This document shows, piece by piece, positions 21,157 through 31,262 of a stretch of DNA of 31,262 bases. Each line of letters starts with the position of its first letter. Positions within the stretch are counted from its first letter, which is position 1. The translations under genes were made by a program, and so were the position numbers. Source of the stretch: Hyphochytrium catenoides (lineage: Eukaryota; Sar; Hyphochytriomycetes; Hyphochytriales; Hyphochytriaceae); NCBI GenBank assembly GCA_900088475.1, contig FLMG01001076.1:3182-34443 (forward strand). The letters run 5' to 3'. The notes beneath the pieces are model-generated. The model was not told the origin of the DNA, did not search any database, and saw only the letters and a list, made by a program, of their open reading frames with translations.

Positions 21157-21925
21157 GGACCTGAGAGCTGCAGCGCCTCTCTCTCTCTTCCCTCACCAGG
21201 ACAGGATGCTGCTCTGGAGACAGGGATGAGGAGGAGGTGACGAAGGAGTGGGCCAAATGTTATCGTCTCAGGATGGCAGTAGAAGGAGAAGAAGAGTGGG
21301 ATGCTGAAGGCTGTTCCAGAGCGAGACAGGGACTGTAGTGCGTTGTTAGGCTAAGGGCCCCCGGCTAGATAGCGAATCGTCCCCATCAGAATCCTGCCCC
21401 AAGTGGCCGCGACACGACCTCCTTCCCCCTCTCCCTAAACCCCAGGACAGCGGAGCCGTACGGCCAGCGGCAGAGAGACAGGCCCTGAGGGTGTGGGTAG
21501 GTGTATGGTGGCTGATGAGGGAGGAAGTCTTTGGTTCGAGAGTGAGGAAGGTCCAGAAGCGAGATGCACTCCTCATGCCGTCGGTCATCGCCACATCTGA
21601 CCCGACCAGCTCCGATGCCGTTTGGATGCATTCCTTGTCTCTTGCTGAGAACCCTGAGCCTGTGCCGGGACCTGCCTTCCTCTCTCTCCTCCCTCCCTTC
21701 CCCCGTCTCCGCCTGCTGGCCTCGATCCTCAGCCCTGTGCTGTCCTCCTTGTCCTCCTTCAATCACTTGTTCAATCATCATCATCATCACCGCACGGCCA
21801 GCAGCACCAAAGGGAGGAGGAGCTTTCCGTATCTTTCAGCGAAACATTTCAAGAAGGGGAACAGCCTGCGGCTGAAAGAAATATTTGCCGGAAATGTTGC
21901 AGAATGCAATGTTGTAACGCCCTTC

Positions 21926-21928
<3 letters not shown>

Positions 21929-21978
<50 letters not shown>

Positions 21979-22051
21979 CTCTCTCTGTCTCTCTGTCTCT
22001 CTTCTCTGTCTCTCTCTCTCGCTCGCACACTCGCTCTCTCTCTCTCTCTCT
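21929..22051 (+). repeat. CT-dinucleotide microsatellite
   Basis: A perfect (CT)23 or so at 21929-21974 is followed by interrupted CTCTGTCT units and a second CT block near 22033-22051. Confidence 0.95.
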
Positions 22052-22244
22052 TCTCTTCTCACCGCTCTACTTTTCTCCCTTCTTGTCATGGTCTCCTTGT
22101 CATGGTCTCCTCCTCCCCTGCTAGTTGTTCTTCAGGCTGGCACCGTACATAGTTAAGGCTCAGAAGAAACGGACCAACCATCACAGGGGAGAGATCCAAG
22201 TTCTACTGAGCGAGTCACAAGAGTTAGCAAGCCAAGAAAGGGCC

Positions 22245-22246
22245 AG

Positions 22247-22279
<33 letters not shown>
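22245..22279 (+). repeat. GA-dinucleotide microsatellite
   Basis: A pure (AG)n run of about 34 nt on the plus strand, complementary in sequence to the CT block about 200-300 nt upstream. Confidence 0.95.
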
Positions 22280-22281
<2 letters not shown>

Positions 22282-22458
22282 CGAGCAGTCATGATACCGT
22301 TTTACCTAGTTTACCTAGATGAAGGGCCACGAACGGCAGCGGAAAGAGTCAAAGAACTGATTCCTCTCCCTCACTGGCCCGGAGAGGAAATATGTACGGA
22401 CCAAGGGTAACAGCCCATCTACTTAGTACTGCGGCCCATGTCCTGAGTCCTCCTTCCG

Positions 22459-22573
22459 TGTCTCTCTCTCTCCCTCTTTCTCCCTTCTCTCGCTCTTCTT
22501 CTCCTCTGATTCTCTACTCTTCGGCGAGTGGTATGGTCTTTCTTTCTTCCTATTCTTTCTCTCTCTTTCACTT

Positions 22574-22605
<32 letters not shown>

Positions 22606-22608
22606 CGT
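22459..22608 (+). repeat. Second pyrimidine (CT) tract
   Basis: An interrupted C/T-rich strand with a CT run at about 22572-22594 and CTGTCTCTCTCTC after it. A purine-rich AGGAAGAGGGAGAGAAAGAG block follows at about 22780-22816, again in opposite polarity. Confidence 0.85.
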
Positions 22609-24096
22609 GCTCAATCCCTCGCTCGTGGCTCCGCCGCCGAAGGACAAGCAGACAGCTTCGTCCGATGATGTCCCTTTTCTTGCTTGTAACAACTTCCCAT
22701 GCGTTGCTCGTCATCAGCGGCCGGACAGACAGGGCGGAAGGCCGGGTATTCCCATCCTCCAAGGATGAGGAAAGAGAAACATAGAGAGGAAGAGGGAGAG
22801 AAAGAGAAAGAGAGAGTCGCACAAGGAAAAGCATGTGGAGGCGGATGGCAGAGCCCATGTTTGCCGAGAGACCTAGGATTGACACTCAGATCAGACGGGT
22901 AAGGGAGGGAGTAAAGACAGAGGGTTCGAAGGAAGTAATTCAAGGAACAGTGGGCGAGAGAAGGGAACCAGTAGCAATGGAAACAGGCCGGTACAATTTC
23001 TTTTAGTCATGGAACGGACAGGGAAGGAGATCTGACCTGACATCAGAGCAGCCTCCGAAGGAAGAGAAGGGGGTAGCGGCGACCGCCTGTGGGTCTCAGT
23101 CGGACATACCTTCCAGGTTTCGCCTAGATCCCCTTGACACAAAGCCATGTAACGCCTCAGCCAGTTTTAAAAAATGCAGCGAATGATGACACAGCTTGGA
23201 GGATGGGCAGCGCGAAAGCCTGAGATTCTGTTTTGCATGGTGATCAGAGCCTGTAAGAACTGAGACGGGATGTCGTTTGATAATAGACAGGATGATGCCG
23301 CGAATACCGAGAGTATGGGACTCGTGAGCACACAGAGTCCGTTAGACACTCAACATGGTGCTCAGGCATTTCACACGCCCATGGGATCTACTGGATATCT
23401 CTCATCCCAATCTGCGGCCGCCGCATCTGAAAGTAGTCGACAGGAAGAATGAAATTAGTAAGGAAGATATACTGTCCAGGTCCACTGCTTAGTTTGGTTC
23501 GGACGTCGTGGAGAAGAAACTAGTCAGTATTGAGACTCGGGCCTGCAAGGGTACTGAAGCAGTGAAAGGGCTATGGGTCTTTGCAGTAGGGGAACCGCGG
23601 TTAGCTTTGCCGTGAGTAGCAGAGTGGCGCTTGGGACGGCGGACGTTGGTTTCTAGCCAACTATCTATGGAGGCGATGCCGCTTCACCAGTCTCCTATAG
23701 TAGTTCAAAGACATGCTTCTTTTAAAGCCCATCTTCTGAACTCTTTGGCTGCTCTTTGTTCTCAACATCCCGTCTGCCGGCTGCATGAGAAGAAGCTGTC
23801 CGCTGCCTCAATTTAGGTCAGTCACTTGAGAGAAAGGGCTGGAAAGGCGGGCAGCGATGGAAGAGGGTAGAGGATGAGATCAAGTATCGGCGGTGCATTA
23901 ACTTATAAAAAATAAATTACTGAAGATAAATACTGTCCCAGCCTATGCCCATCCCATTGCTCTCGTGACTGTCCCGACAGGAGCTAGAGCTTAAGCGGTG
24001 GGGCCCACAAGGACAGAGTAGGTGCCATCTAGGACATTACTAGGACAGGAAAATGAAGGGCGATTGAAACAGAGAAGAGAGTAAAGCTGAATGCAA

Positions 24097-27000
24097 TCAG
24101 CTTTCAACGTCAAAAATCCTTCGGGTCGGGTCGAAGCCGCGCACATTTTCTTGGCTTCGCCTCCTGAAGGCGTCACAACTATCTGCCCACTTGCGGTCGA
24201 AGTCTTCTAAAAGTGTGGGGATCTTCTGCCTGAAGTGCTGTATCCGGTCCGAGTAATTGATATCCTCACGGTGTTTCTGGGAGAAGATCTCGGTGACCTT
24301 GCGCTTGTACTCGTACTCCTGCTTCTCCAGGAGCTTCCTCACCCAGCGAGGGCGGCGGTGGATCACCTTGTTTATCAAGAAGAAAAGAATGAAGACTCCA
24401 TGCTAGGCACAGAGCAGAGTGAATGATGAGCGAAGTCAGAATGAGGATAGAATCAGAACGAGGGCAAGGGAAATAAAAGTCGGTAAGATGATGAACTTGC
24501 GCTAATAGCAGCAGTGATAAGGATTCTCCTTCTTACCTCCATTAACACCATCCACTCGAATCGCTGTCTCAAACTCTTGCACTCGTACTGGGGGATCATT
24601 GGTGGCAATCTATCTCCAGGAGCCCCAATCGGGGCAGGACAGCCAGCATACCAGTCAAAGCTGCCGGTGGCGAAGCAGATGAGCGCGAGAGTGATGAAGA
24701 CGGAGAGGATATTGCTAAAGCGGAGGCAGGCAAACCAGAGCCCAATCGAGGTGGTCTTCCGAGGGACCGGTCGAGAGGATGTGTAGCACAGCTGACCGGA
24801 GTGCGACCATGAGCATGGAGAGAGGTACAGAAAAGAATATCAGCGGCCAATCTCTATTCTCAAGTCGCGAGGAGGGAGAGAGTAGGAAGCTGAATGGAAG
24901 GCATTGCTCGTGAAGAAGGTAGAAAAATATGCATTTCTTTCATATACAGACTAGAGAAGGAGCGAGAACTACAGAGCAAAGAGAACAAAGACGGACATTA
25001 TAGAGGAATGGGCCACACTGTACCTTGAATGCTGAAGACCTGACTTCGAAGAGATTGTTGATGAGTCCGCAGAGGGGAATGAACGGCCAGATCGAGGAAA
25101 ATTGGCAGACATAGCCAAACTGAACAACGATGTCCGCATAATCCGCGAAGGGATGGTACTCATCCTGTCAGTGCGGTGAGGTCAGTGGTGCACGGCGAAA
25201 ACGACTGCGGGATAAGTATACAAGGCAGCGAGCGAGAGATCTCGAGAGCAGCGAAGCGATATTAATTTGACTATGAGGGCGAGCAGCAGAGAGGGCAGCA
25301 ACTAAGCAAGGGATCAGCTGAAATATTTTTTTGGTGTTAGCGGCAAACTGCTTAGCTCCCAGCCGCAAACTTTCAAGTTCCACAAAGGCCGAGATTGTGC
25401 AGAAGGTACGTGAGCAAACCTGATCGCTCTGTTGCAGCACACGGTCTAGATAAGCTTCCATCAGCTGACTCTCCAGCTGTCGTCGGAGCAGTTGCTTCTT
25501 CAGCATCCTAGAGGGCAGGGAGCCCTTTCTGCTACCGGCGATAGACATCCCCTCAGCTTGGCTTCCCTCCTAAAAAAGATGACATGGAGAGCACATGCAA
25601 TTCAAAGAAAAAAACTGCCCTTAGCTCAGCGGTTCTACGACGGGTAGACTTGGACCAGTAAGAGATCAGAAAGCGGGAGAATGGACAGAACGACTTAGAT
25701 GATTGTGTGAGGTGTTACCCCTCGACTGGAGACCGTCAGGGTGTTGGCACCGCCGGTTCTATCTCGTCCATCCATGTTACAGCTTGCAGATGGAGCGTGC
25801 CCTCCGGATTGTCCTATTATTCTGTCCCACAGCTCTCTTCCGTCCTTCTCGTCCTCTTTCTCAGAGTTTTTCTGCGAGATAGGCGAGAGCTGCTTAGGTT
25901 TCAAAGTTAGTCTTAGACGCGAGAGTAGGCTGCGGAGGAGCACCTACCGACTCTGCCACCTGATGGGGCTCCTTAGGCCTATCAAACTGTCTAACTACGG
26001 AGCTGTCACTGTTGTGCCGACTGACCCCAGGTTCGCTGATCCCGGGATTATCACTGTTCTCGCGATGCTCTTTGGCGAGAGTAAAGCTCTGCACCTCTGA
26101 CCTTCGCCTTCCTTCCTGCTCCGAAGGATAGCGAGAGCCAATTACTCTAGAGCTGGCTTGGCCTCTGCGTCCGCGAAGCCGTGGCGTGGGGGGCATCGAG
26201 CTCATCAGCTCTCTTGGCAGGGGCAGGGGCGCCTTGTCAGGAGACTCGTTGGGACCCTTTAGATTCCGAAGCTGCAATGGTAAGAGACTTATGAGGAACC
26301 GGCGGTACGTCACGAAGTGCATCCAGCAAAGCAGGTGGGAATATAATATTGACATTTTTTTGTGTCGCACCTCACGAGCCCTATCCGACGTGTTTCGAGT
26401 CTGCGTTGAACGCTTCATCTTACTCCTAGAGAGAGCGACAAGGCGAGAAAGGGATGAGAACTGTTGCAATACGTAAAAGTTTAGGCACATGATAGGCAGC
26501 ATCCCTATGGACTAGGGACAGTGGTTGCAAACGGTGGAAACAACCTGGAATAAACGATCCGGGACGCAAAGGAGCAGGCCATCTATCTATCTATTCACTG
26601 ACATGGTGGTGTCCGTCATTTGGTGAATTTCCTTGTACAGCTTTTCAATCCTCTCTGCTATTGTATTGGCTGTCTTCAGAGTCTTCTTCACTAGCCTTAG
26701 TCCAATGTAAGGGCCAAAGGTGTTCACCAGCATGTTCAGGGCCTTTTGGAAAAAAACACGTTAACAGGCGTTATGAACTGAACGCTCCTTCTTCACTCTT
26801 CTTCCCACTGTATGCCTTGGTGCCACTGTCTCCCGAACGTTGACACCCAGAACAAAAAGAGTGCATCTTCGCCTGTGTCTATGTCGCTCTGTCACGCTTC
26901 CCCTTGCTCATTTGCCTTCACTCACCTGAGTGACGACGACCGGAGTCACAAAGATCTCCCCTAGGTCTACCACCCCTGGAGTATATATTGATGTCCAGGG

Positions 27001-28079
27001 AAGTATGCCGAGCTTGTTCATAAAGGCAGTGAACTCCTCGCCCCAGGGAATGTAGACGAAGGCGATCATCCAGAACCAGCTGTATATTCCAAAGTAGTCC
27101 CAAGTGAAAATCTTGACTGTCAGACTATTATGATAGCCTTGTTCTTTATTGCGGTAATTGAAGGAGAGCACAGGAAACGCTGAGGTTAACGTGGAACTTT
27201 TTTAGAAAAGAGTCTCAAAGAAACGGATGAGGCCGGTGCGTGGTAGGGATAGAGTGTGAGCAAGTTGGAGAATAGTTGATGCCATAGAGAACTGTGTGGA
27301 GAAGAGGAGATTGAGGAAAGAAGACCGCATAACCAAAATGAGCATGCAACGGCTGCATAGCAAGGTCCTAACGACAGATGGAGGAATTCTTTGGAAAGAG
27401 GAACTGTCGGAAGGCTCATCAGGTATAGAAGGCAGCTGAAGTGAGAAAAGGGCAACCTAGAGGAGACACGCAGCTCTCCTACCTGTCCTATAGTTCTCCC
27501 AGTCCGTCAGAAGTAGCGCCAGACTCCGAAAGATTTGATATTGTACTATGTCAATGGTTAGACCAAGAAGAATGCCTTGAATAAGCACCAGCAGCCAGTT
27601 CGTGAAGCTCGGGGGCGGAGAGCACTTCCCCGCGCAACTGGGGAGAGTCGAAGGCAGTGAGAAGTGTCAATTGAGAGCAGCCGTCATGGGCGAGAGACAC
27701 TAGGCAAGGCAATGTTGACGGACTACAGGCGATTCTATAGGGCAGTAGATTCTAAGTTGGAGTGCCACACAGCGCAGTGGAAGAAGAAGAAAGCAAAAGG
27801 AGAGTAGGTTCGTATCAGGATCTAAAGCACGAGCTTCAGCCTCACCCTGTCTTGATATAAATATAGAGGTCCACGAAGCCAACCGTAAGGATCACTTCCA
27901 CAATGACGAAAACCGCAAACAGGAGGGCACCGACGCTCAGCTTCAGGCCACGCTTTCTCTTGGAATATTGCTGTGAATTGATAAGAGTAGAGAATTAGAT
28001 AAAGTCGCTTCTTAGACTAATCTCACAGCGTCGGATGCGCTTTCTCTCTCTCTCCCTCTCTCCCTCTCTCCCTCTCTCC

Positions 28080-28114
<35 letters not shown>

Positions 28115-30921
28115 CTTCCCGGTCATTTTCTCTCTATTTCTCTGTTTCTCTGTCAGGTTCGTCTGTATGCCTGTCTCTCTGTCCTCAATCTCTCACTCTC
28201 CGTCTCTCGCTCTTACTGCTACAATCACTAACCTCGACCAGCATCTACGCTTACCTGTGACGGCTCTCCTGTGACAGGATCAACAGCGTTGTCACCCCTG
28301 AAGTTCTTATTGACATAAAGCTTATCTTCGTGGCCTCTGACGCCCCAGATAACTGCCAGCTCACTTGCCCGGCGCTTCCAGCACCTAATCAAAGCATTGA
28401 AGCCGTATCAGAAGATGTTTGTCAGGGACAGGGAGAGATAAGCTATACGGCTCCTACGGAAGGCAAAGGAGAACGCAGTGGCTCCAACTTCATGGCAGGT
28501 GCTGCACGTATTGGCCTACCTTAGAAAGAGAGTTGCCCAAATGCCGCAAATCAAGAGACCAAAGATAGCCAGTCCTTTGAAGTAGAATTCCACCGAGAAG
28601 AAGGAAGTGCAATAAAGCAGAACGCCACCAATGGAAGGCACTATAAGCCATTTGGTGTACGTGTCCATGTAGGCAAAGTATAGCGCCACTGAGAGTTTGT
28701 TTTGGTGGAAATTGAGGGCGGCAAAAGGGCAGAGTTAGACTTGTACTCAAGAGACAGCTTTACAGCACAGCACTATGTGCAGTGCAGGTCGTGGCGGGGT
28801 CGCGTGCATGACCCGCAGGGTAGCAAGCACTCAGGAGCGAGGAATGTGAGTGGCAGACGGGAGATCGGTCAATGCCCAACGTGGAAAGGAGGAATATTAC
28901 TGAGAGGTGAGATGCGAAGCCTTGATAGACATCAAGAGCTGCAAAAACGGCTTCTTCGTTCCATAGAATGTGAGGTAATGCCCGCTATCCCTTGTGCCAT
29001 CGACTAACAAGATAACCTCACCTCTCTCCCCATAGTGGATTCTGATTTCCTGCACGAAGGGGTCGATATCTCTGAAATAGTCCCACAGACTGGTCCACCA
29101 CTGGTTCACAAAGTGGCGAATGAAAGCGTCATTGTGCAAGGGGAGCACTCTGTGCGGTGATAGTGGGCAGTCGAAAATTAAAAGGTAGGAAGCGAGCATG
29201 GGTCACTAAGAGATCGCGGCAATTAGGGAACGGTCCACAGAGCCGTGAAGGCAGACACCATGAGGTTATGGCAAGAAGGTAGGAGAGGAGTCTAGAAGAC
29301 GCTAAGCTGCAATGCTTGCTTCTCCTTTCCCAGGAATTACCTGTCTATTACATGGTCGAAGTCCTGAATGCCCACTCCTCCCTCCTCCAACTTGGCATGC
29401 AAGATCCGGTCCATTAGGAATATCCTGTCTCCAGGTGTCAGACTCTTGCTGCGTACACTTTCCATCAACTCATCACGGTCCAATCCTCCCAGCTTCAGCC
29501 ACCGCTCTCGGCTTGCCTTCTTGGCCTCCAGGAGCAGGACTTCCTCCTCCACTTGCAGCAAAATGATGATCTTGAGCTCATTGGTGACTGTGATTTTTGT
29601 CTCCACCCGAGGTGATAGACCAGCGGCTTGGAGTCTGCGGCGTTCGCACAATATATAAGATGAAGTCCAGTTTCTTTCCTCTTTCCCTTCTAATATTAGC
29701 CCTTCTTCCTGTCTCACTAATGTTACTATGCGAAGAAGCTTTCCACAAGGAAGCCTCCTCTGCGTCCCTCTCCCTCCCAATGTCGCCATTCTTTTATGCT
29801 AGTCCCCATGCTAATCCCCTTGACAACTTTATTACCTCGCTAGCAGCTCATGTACTGCTTTCACTACTGAAGCGTGTGTTTTCTTATTGATTCCCCCGCA
29901 GTATGGAATCGTTCCTCTCTCCTTCCAAGACTTAGCCACGGTCATGACTACAGCGTACTCGTAGTTCAGCATCCGCGCCTTCCTAGCTTCTTTTGTCAGT
30001 CGATCCTCCCTGCGGAGAGGTAATCGGAAGTTGACGATGTGAGAAAGCTTACACAAGGTAAACGTTACGAGTGGATCTACTAGAGGAGCAGAGGTCACTA
30101 AAGACCGCGATTCCTAGTGGGAGCTGCTTTTGCTTGTTAGATAGACGGAAGAATGTACAGGCACATATAGAGGGCAGCTGACCATATCGTCGTCAAACCG
30201 GTGGTTTCTGTCTCCGAGGTTATTTTGCTTCTGCTCAACCTCTTTCGTGCTTCTCCTTCCTCCTCCAGAATGCCCTGCAGTCCTTTAAACTCTCTTTGCT
30301 GGCGATACAGGCAGCTCAACGAGTGCGGGGACAGTGCCAGATCATCATACTAGAGACAGGACGATATTGAGAGGAAGGTCAAACACCGATGAAACGGGAC
30401 AGAAGTCATAAGAGGCAAGCAGGAACGAAGCTCGAAAGTGACAGGAACGAGAGGAGAAGGGCCTGATGTAGGACCCCAGAGTTGCGAAAGCCAGGAAGTG
30501 AGAAAAGTAATGACTGGCATGGGTGGCAAGGAAAGATGGAAAACGAAACTAGTGAGGCAAGATGGACCGTCCCTCTCAAGAAACTGTTAGAGCGACCCAA
30601 GCCCACCTTGTGGAGCTGTAGAGTGGACCGTCGGAGGTACTTAGGAGAGCGGAGAAAGGCACCAGGGCTCGTACATCCGCTGCTGTGCCGCTCTTCACAA
30701 CTGAAAGTCCCGTCTCCTTCTTCACTTTCTGCGTCGAATTCATCGCCTTCCTTCATCTCAATATGGTCTTCACTCATTTCCACCTCTTGGGTCGCCGCCT
30801 CTTGCCTTGCAGTCAAGGCATCAACCTGAATGACGTGTTCATTTGGCTCTTGATGACTAGAAGAGGGCTCTGCCATGGTGCTGAAGTTCGTGTCAAGATG
30901 TAGCTCCGTGGAGATGTCCAT
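24097..30921 (-). CDS. Anoctamin/TMEM16 family membrane protein
   Basis: Anoctamins are ten-helix dimers acting as lipid scramblases and/or ion channels. Exons, 5' to 3' on minus: 30607-30921, 30183-30349, 29836-30009, 29341-29634, 29022-29149, 28520-28688, 28255-28384, 27846-27970, 27483-27637, 26926-27143, 26599-26742, 26371-26418, 25948-26271, 25719-25871, 25420-25569, 25024-25164, 24537-24791 and 24097-24402 (1131 aa). The acidic N-terminus is followed by a cytosolic domain (YEYAVVMTV, LQAAGLSPRV) and PLHNDAF. Then come IRIHYGER|VALYFAYMDTYTKWL (TM1), CWKRRASELAVIWG, KRKRGLKLSVGALL, LTDWENYRT|EQGYHNSLTVKIF, YADIVVQFGYV, NNLFEVRSSAFK, TTSIGLWF and HGVFILFFLIN. Exons 11 and 12 have an alternative in-phase join (26639-26742 with 26371-26425). 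Exons 12-15 form a long Ser/Arg-rich loop. The target membrane cannot be told. Confidence 0.94.
26371..26742 (-). other. Ambiguous splice junction in the anoctamin gene
   Basis: Two joins keep the frame. The first is donor TCA|GTGAAT (exon low end 26599) with acceptor TAAG|ATGAAG (high end 26418). The second is donor GCT|GTACAA (low end 26639) with acceptor CTCTAG|GAGTAAG (high end 26425). The first has the better donor and the second the better acceptor. The proteins differ by 11 residues in a cytoplasmic loop. Confidence 0.6.
28040..28150 (+). repeat. CT microsatellite in an anoctamin intron
   Basis: CTCTCCCTCTCTCC units pass into a (CT)n run to about 28114, then degenerate TTTCTCTGTTTCTCTGTC. 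It lies inside intron 27971-28254. On the transcribed minus strand it is a GA-rich tract. Confidence 0.9.
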
Positions 30922-31262
30922 GTGTCTAGTTAGCGTTCAGCATCTAAAGTCTCCGGCAAGAGGGGCCTAAGATTCAACACCGCCTCGTCTGCGGGAGGAG
31001 TGCTGCCGATCTGAGCAAGGCAGCTAGTGTGTCACAGAAGCTTCTCAGGACCTCTATGATCTACGTTTGCCTTTGTGTCCGCAGATAGTGGAAGACTTGG
31101 GTTCCACGGACTGCGTCCTCATTCTCCCTGCACTCGCGTGAAGTCCCTCGATTCACAATTGGTTGCTCCTCTCTCTCCTTACTTTGACCGCCCTTCTTCA
31201 GGTAGAGCTGTACTCTCTGCCGCTGGACCCTACCGCGGAGCTCCTCAACATTCTTCCTGACC
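30922..31262 (+). other. Divergent flank of the anoctamin gene with possible first exons of a truncated plus-strand gene
   Basis: No recognisable protein. Two acceptor-like sites, TTGTGTCCGCAG (ending 31084) and CCGCCCTTCTTCAG (ending 31201), precede open segments. The last one (31202 to the window edge) reads VELYSLPLDPTAELLNILPD and looks protein-like. The segment 31085-31137 ends at a GTGAAG donor in a phase that would fit. The gene would continue beyond the window, so product and start cannot be named. Confidence 0.3.

Larger units (their letters stand above)
21157..24096. other. Non-genic stretch of about 2.9 kb, rich in CT/GA tracts
   Basis: No family-like gene is visible. Long open frames at 21491-22156, 21386-21790 and 22392-22784 and their antisense counterparts come from dinucleotide repeats (Ser-Leu or Arg-Glu runs) and are not credible proteins. 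The only frame with natural-looking composition is 23270-23452 on the plus strand (60 codons, ATG start MSFDNRQDDAANTESMG, Gln/Ser/Ala-rich). I do not recognise it, and it could be a lone first exon or chance. Confidence 0.5.

Noticed and set aside
21491-22156. 221-codon plus-strand frame
   Set aside because: Much of it is Ser-Leu runs from the CT microsatellite. No domain, and the opposite strand gives equally long Arg-Glu frames.
1-31262. CRISPR arrays, bacterial operons, riboswitches
   Set aside because: None seen. The window is intron-bearing eukaryotic DNA, and the only regular short repeats are microsatellites and two-copy tandem duplications.

Overview
The window is eukaryotic nuclear DNA. 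Nearly every gene is split by short GT-AG introns (mostly 58-340 nt), exons join in phase, and all recognisable products are eukaryotic or organellar. The domain content is a telobox Myb, a GBD/FH3-FH2 formin whose linker carries WASHC3/CCDC53-like repeats, a long anoctamin, a DPH7 homologue and a nuclear gene for bacterial-type ribosomal protein bL27. This suggests a microbial protist. A heterokont (stramenopile) is my best guess because of the formin architecture, but the sequence alone does not settle it. I saw no sign of codon reassignment.

Left part (1-6293): gene-poor and repeat-derived. It opens with a short LTR 3' end abutting a 5'-truncated Ty3/gypsy pol tail (integrase C-terminal GPY/F-like module). 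An LTR of about 315 bp of a related type lies at 3403-3717, terminated by TGTTGG and CCAAC. There is also a degenerate tRNA-like sequence and a 46-bp tandem duplication. I recognise no host gene here.

Middle part (6294-21156): gene-dense. In order these are bL27 (minus, 3 exons), a telobox-Myb gene whose last two exons encode a ubiquitin-like domain (plus, 5 exons), DPH7/WDR85 (plus, 8 exons, 403 codons) and, convergent with it, a large formin (minus, 16 well-supported exons plus a probable first exon with two hydrophobic segments). The formin has an N-terminal GBD/FH3, a proline/serine-rich linker with four WASHC3-like repeats in place of a classical FH1, a complete FH2 and a charged tail.

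Right part (21157-31262): about 2.9 kb dominated by CT- and GA-dinucleotide tracts in opposite orientations, then an anoctamin/TMEM16 gene (minus, 18 exons, about 1131 codons). The last 340 bp may hold the first exons of a divergent plus-strand gene cut by the window edge.

The genes do not form a pathway. They cover mitochondrial (or plastid) translation, probable telomere or double-stranded DNA binding, diphthamide modification of EF2, actin nucleation, and membrane lipid scrambling or ion conduction. The most unusual items are the Myb-then-Ubl domain order, the repeat-bearing formin linker, and the degenerate calcium site and long loop insertion of the anoctamin. All exon joins were worked out by eye from splice signals, reading phase and family motifs, without transcript data.
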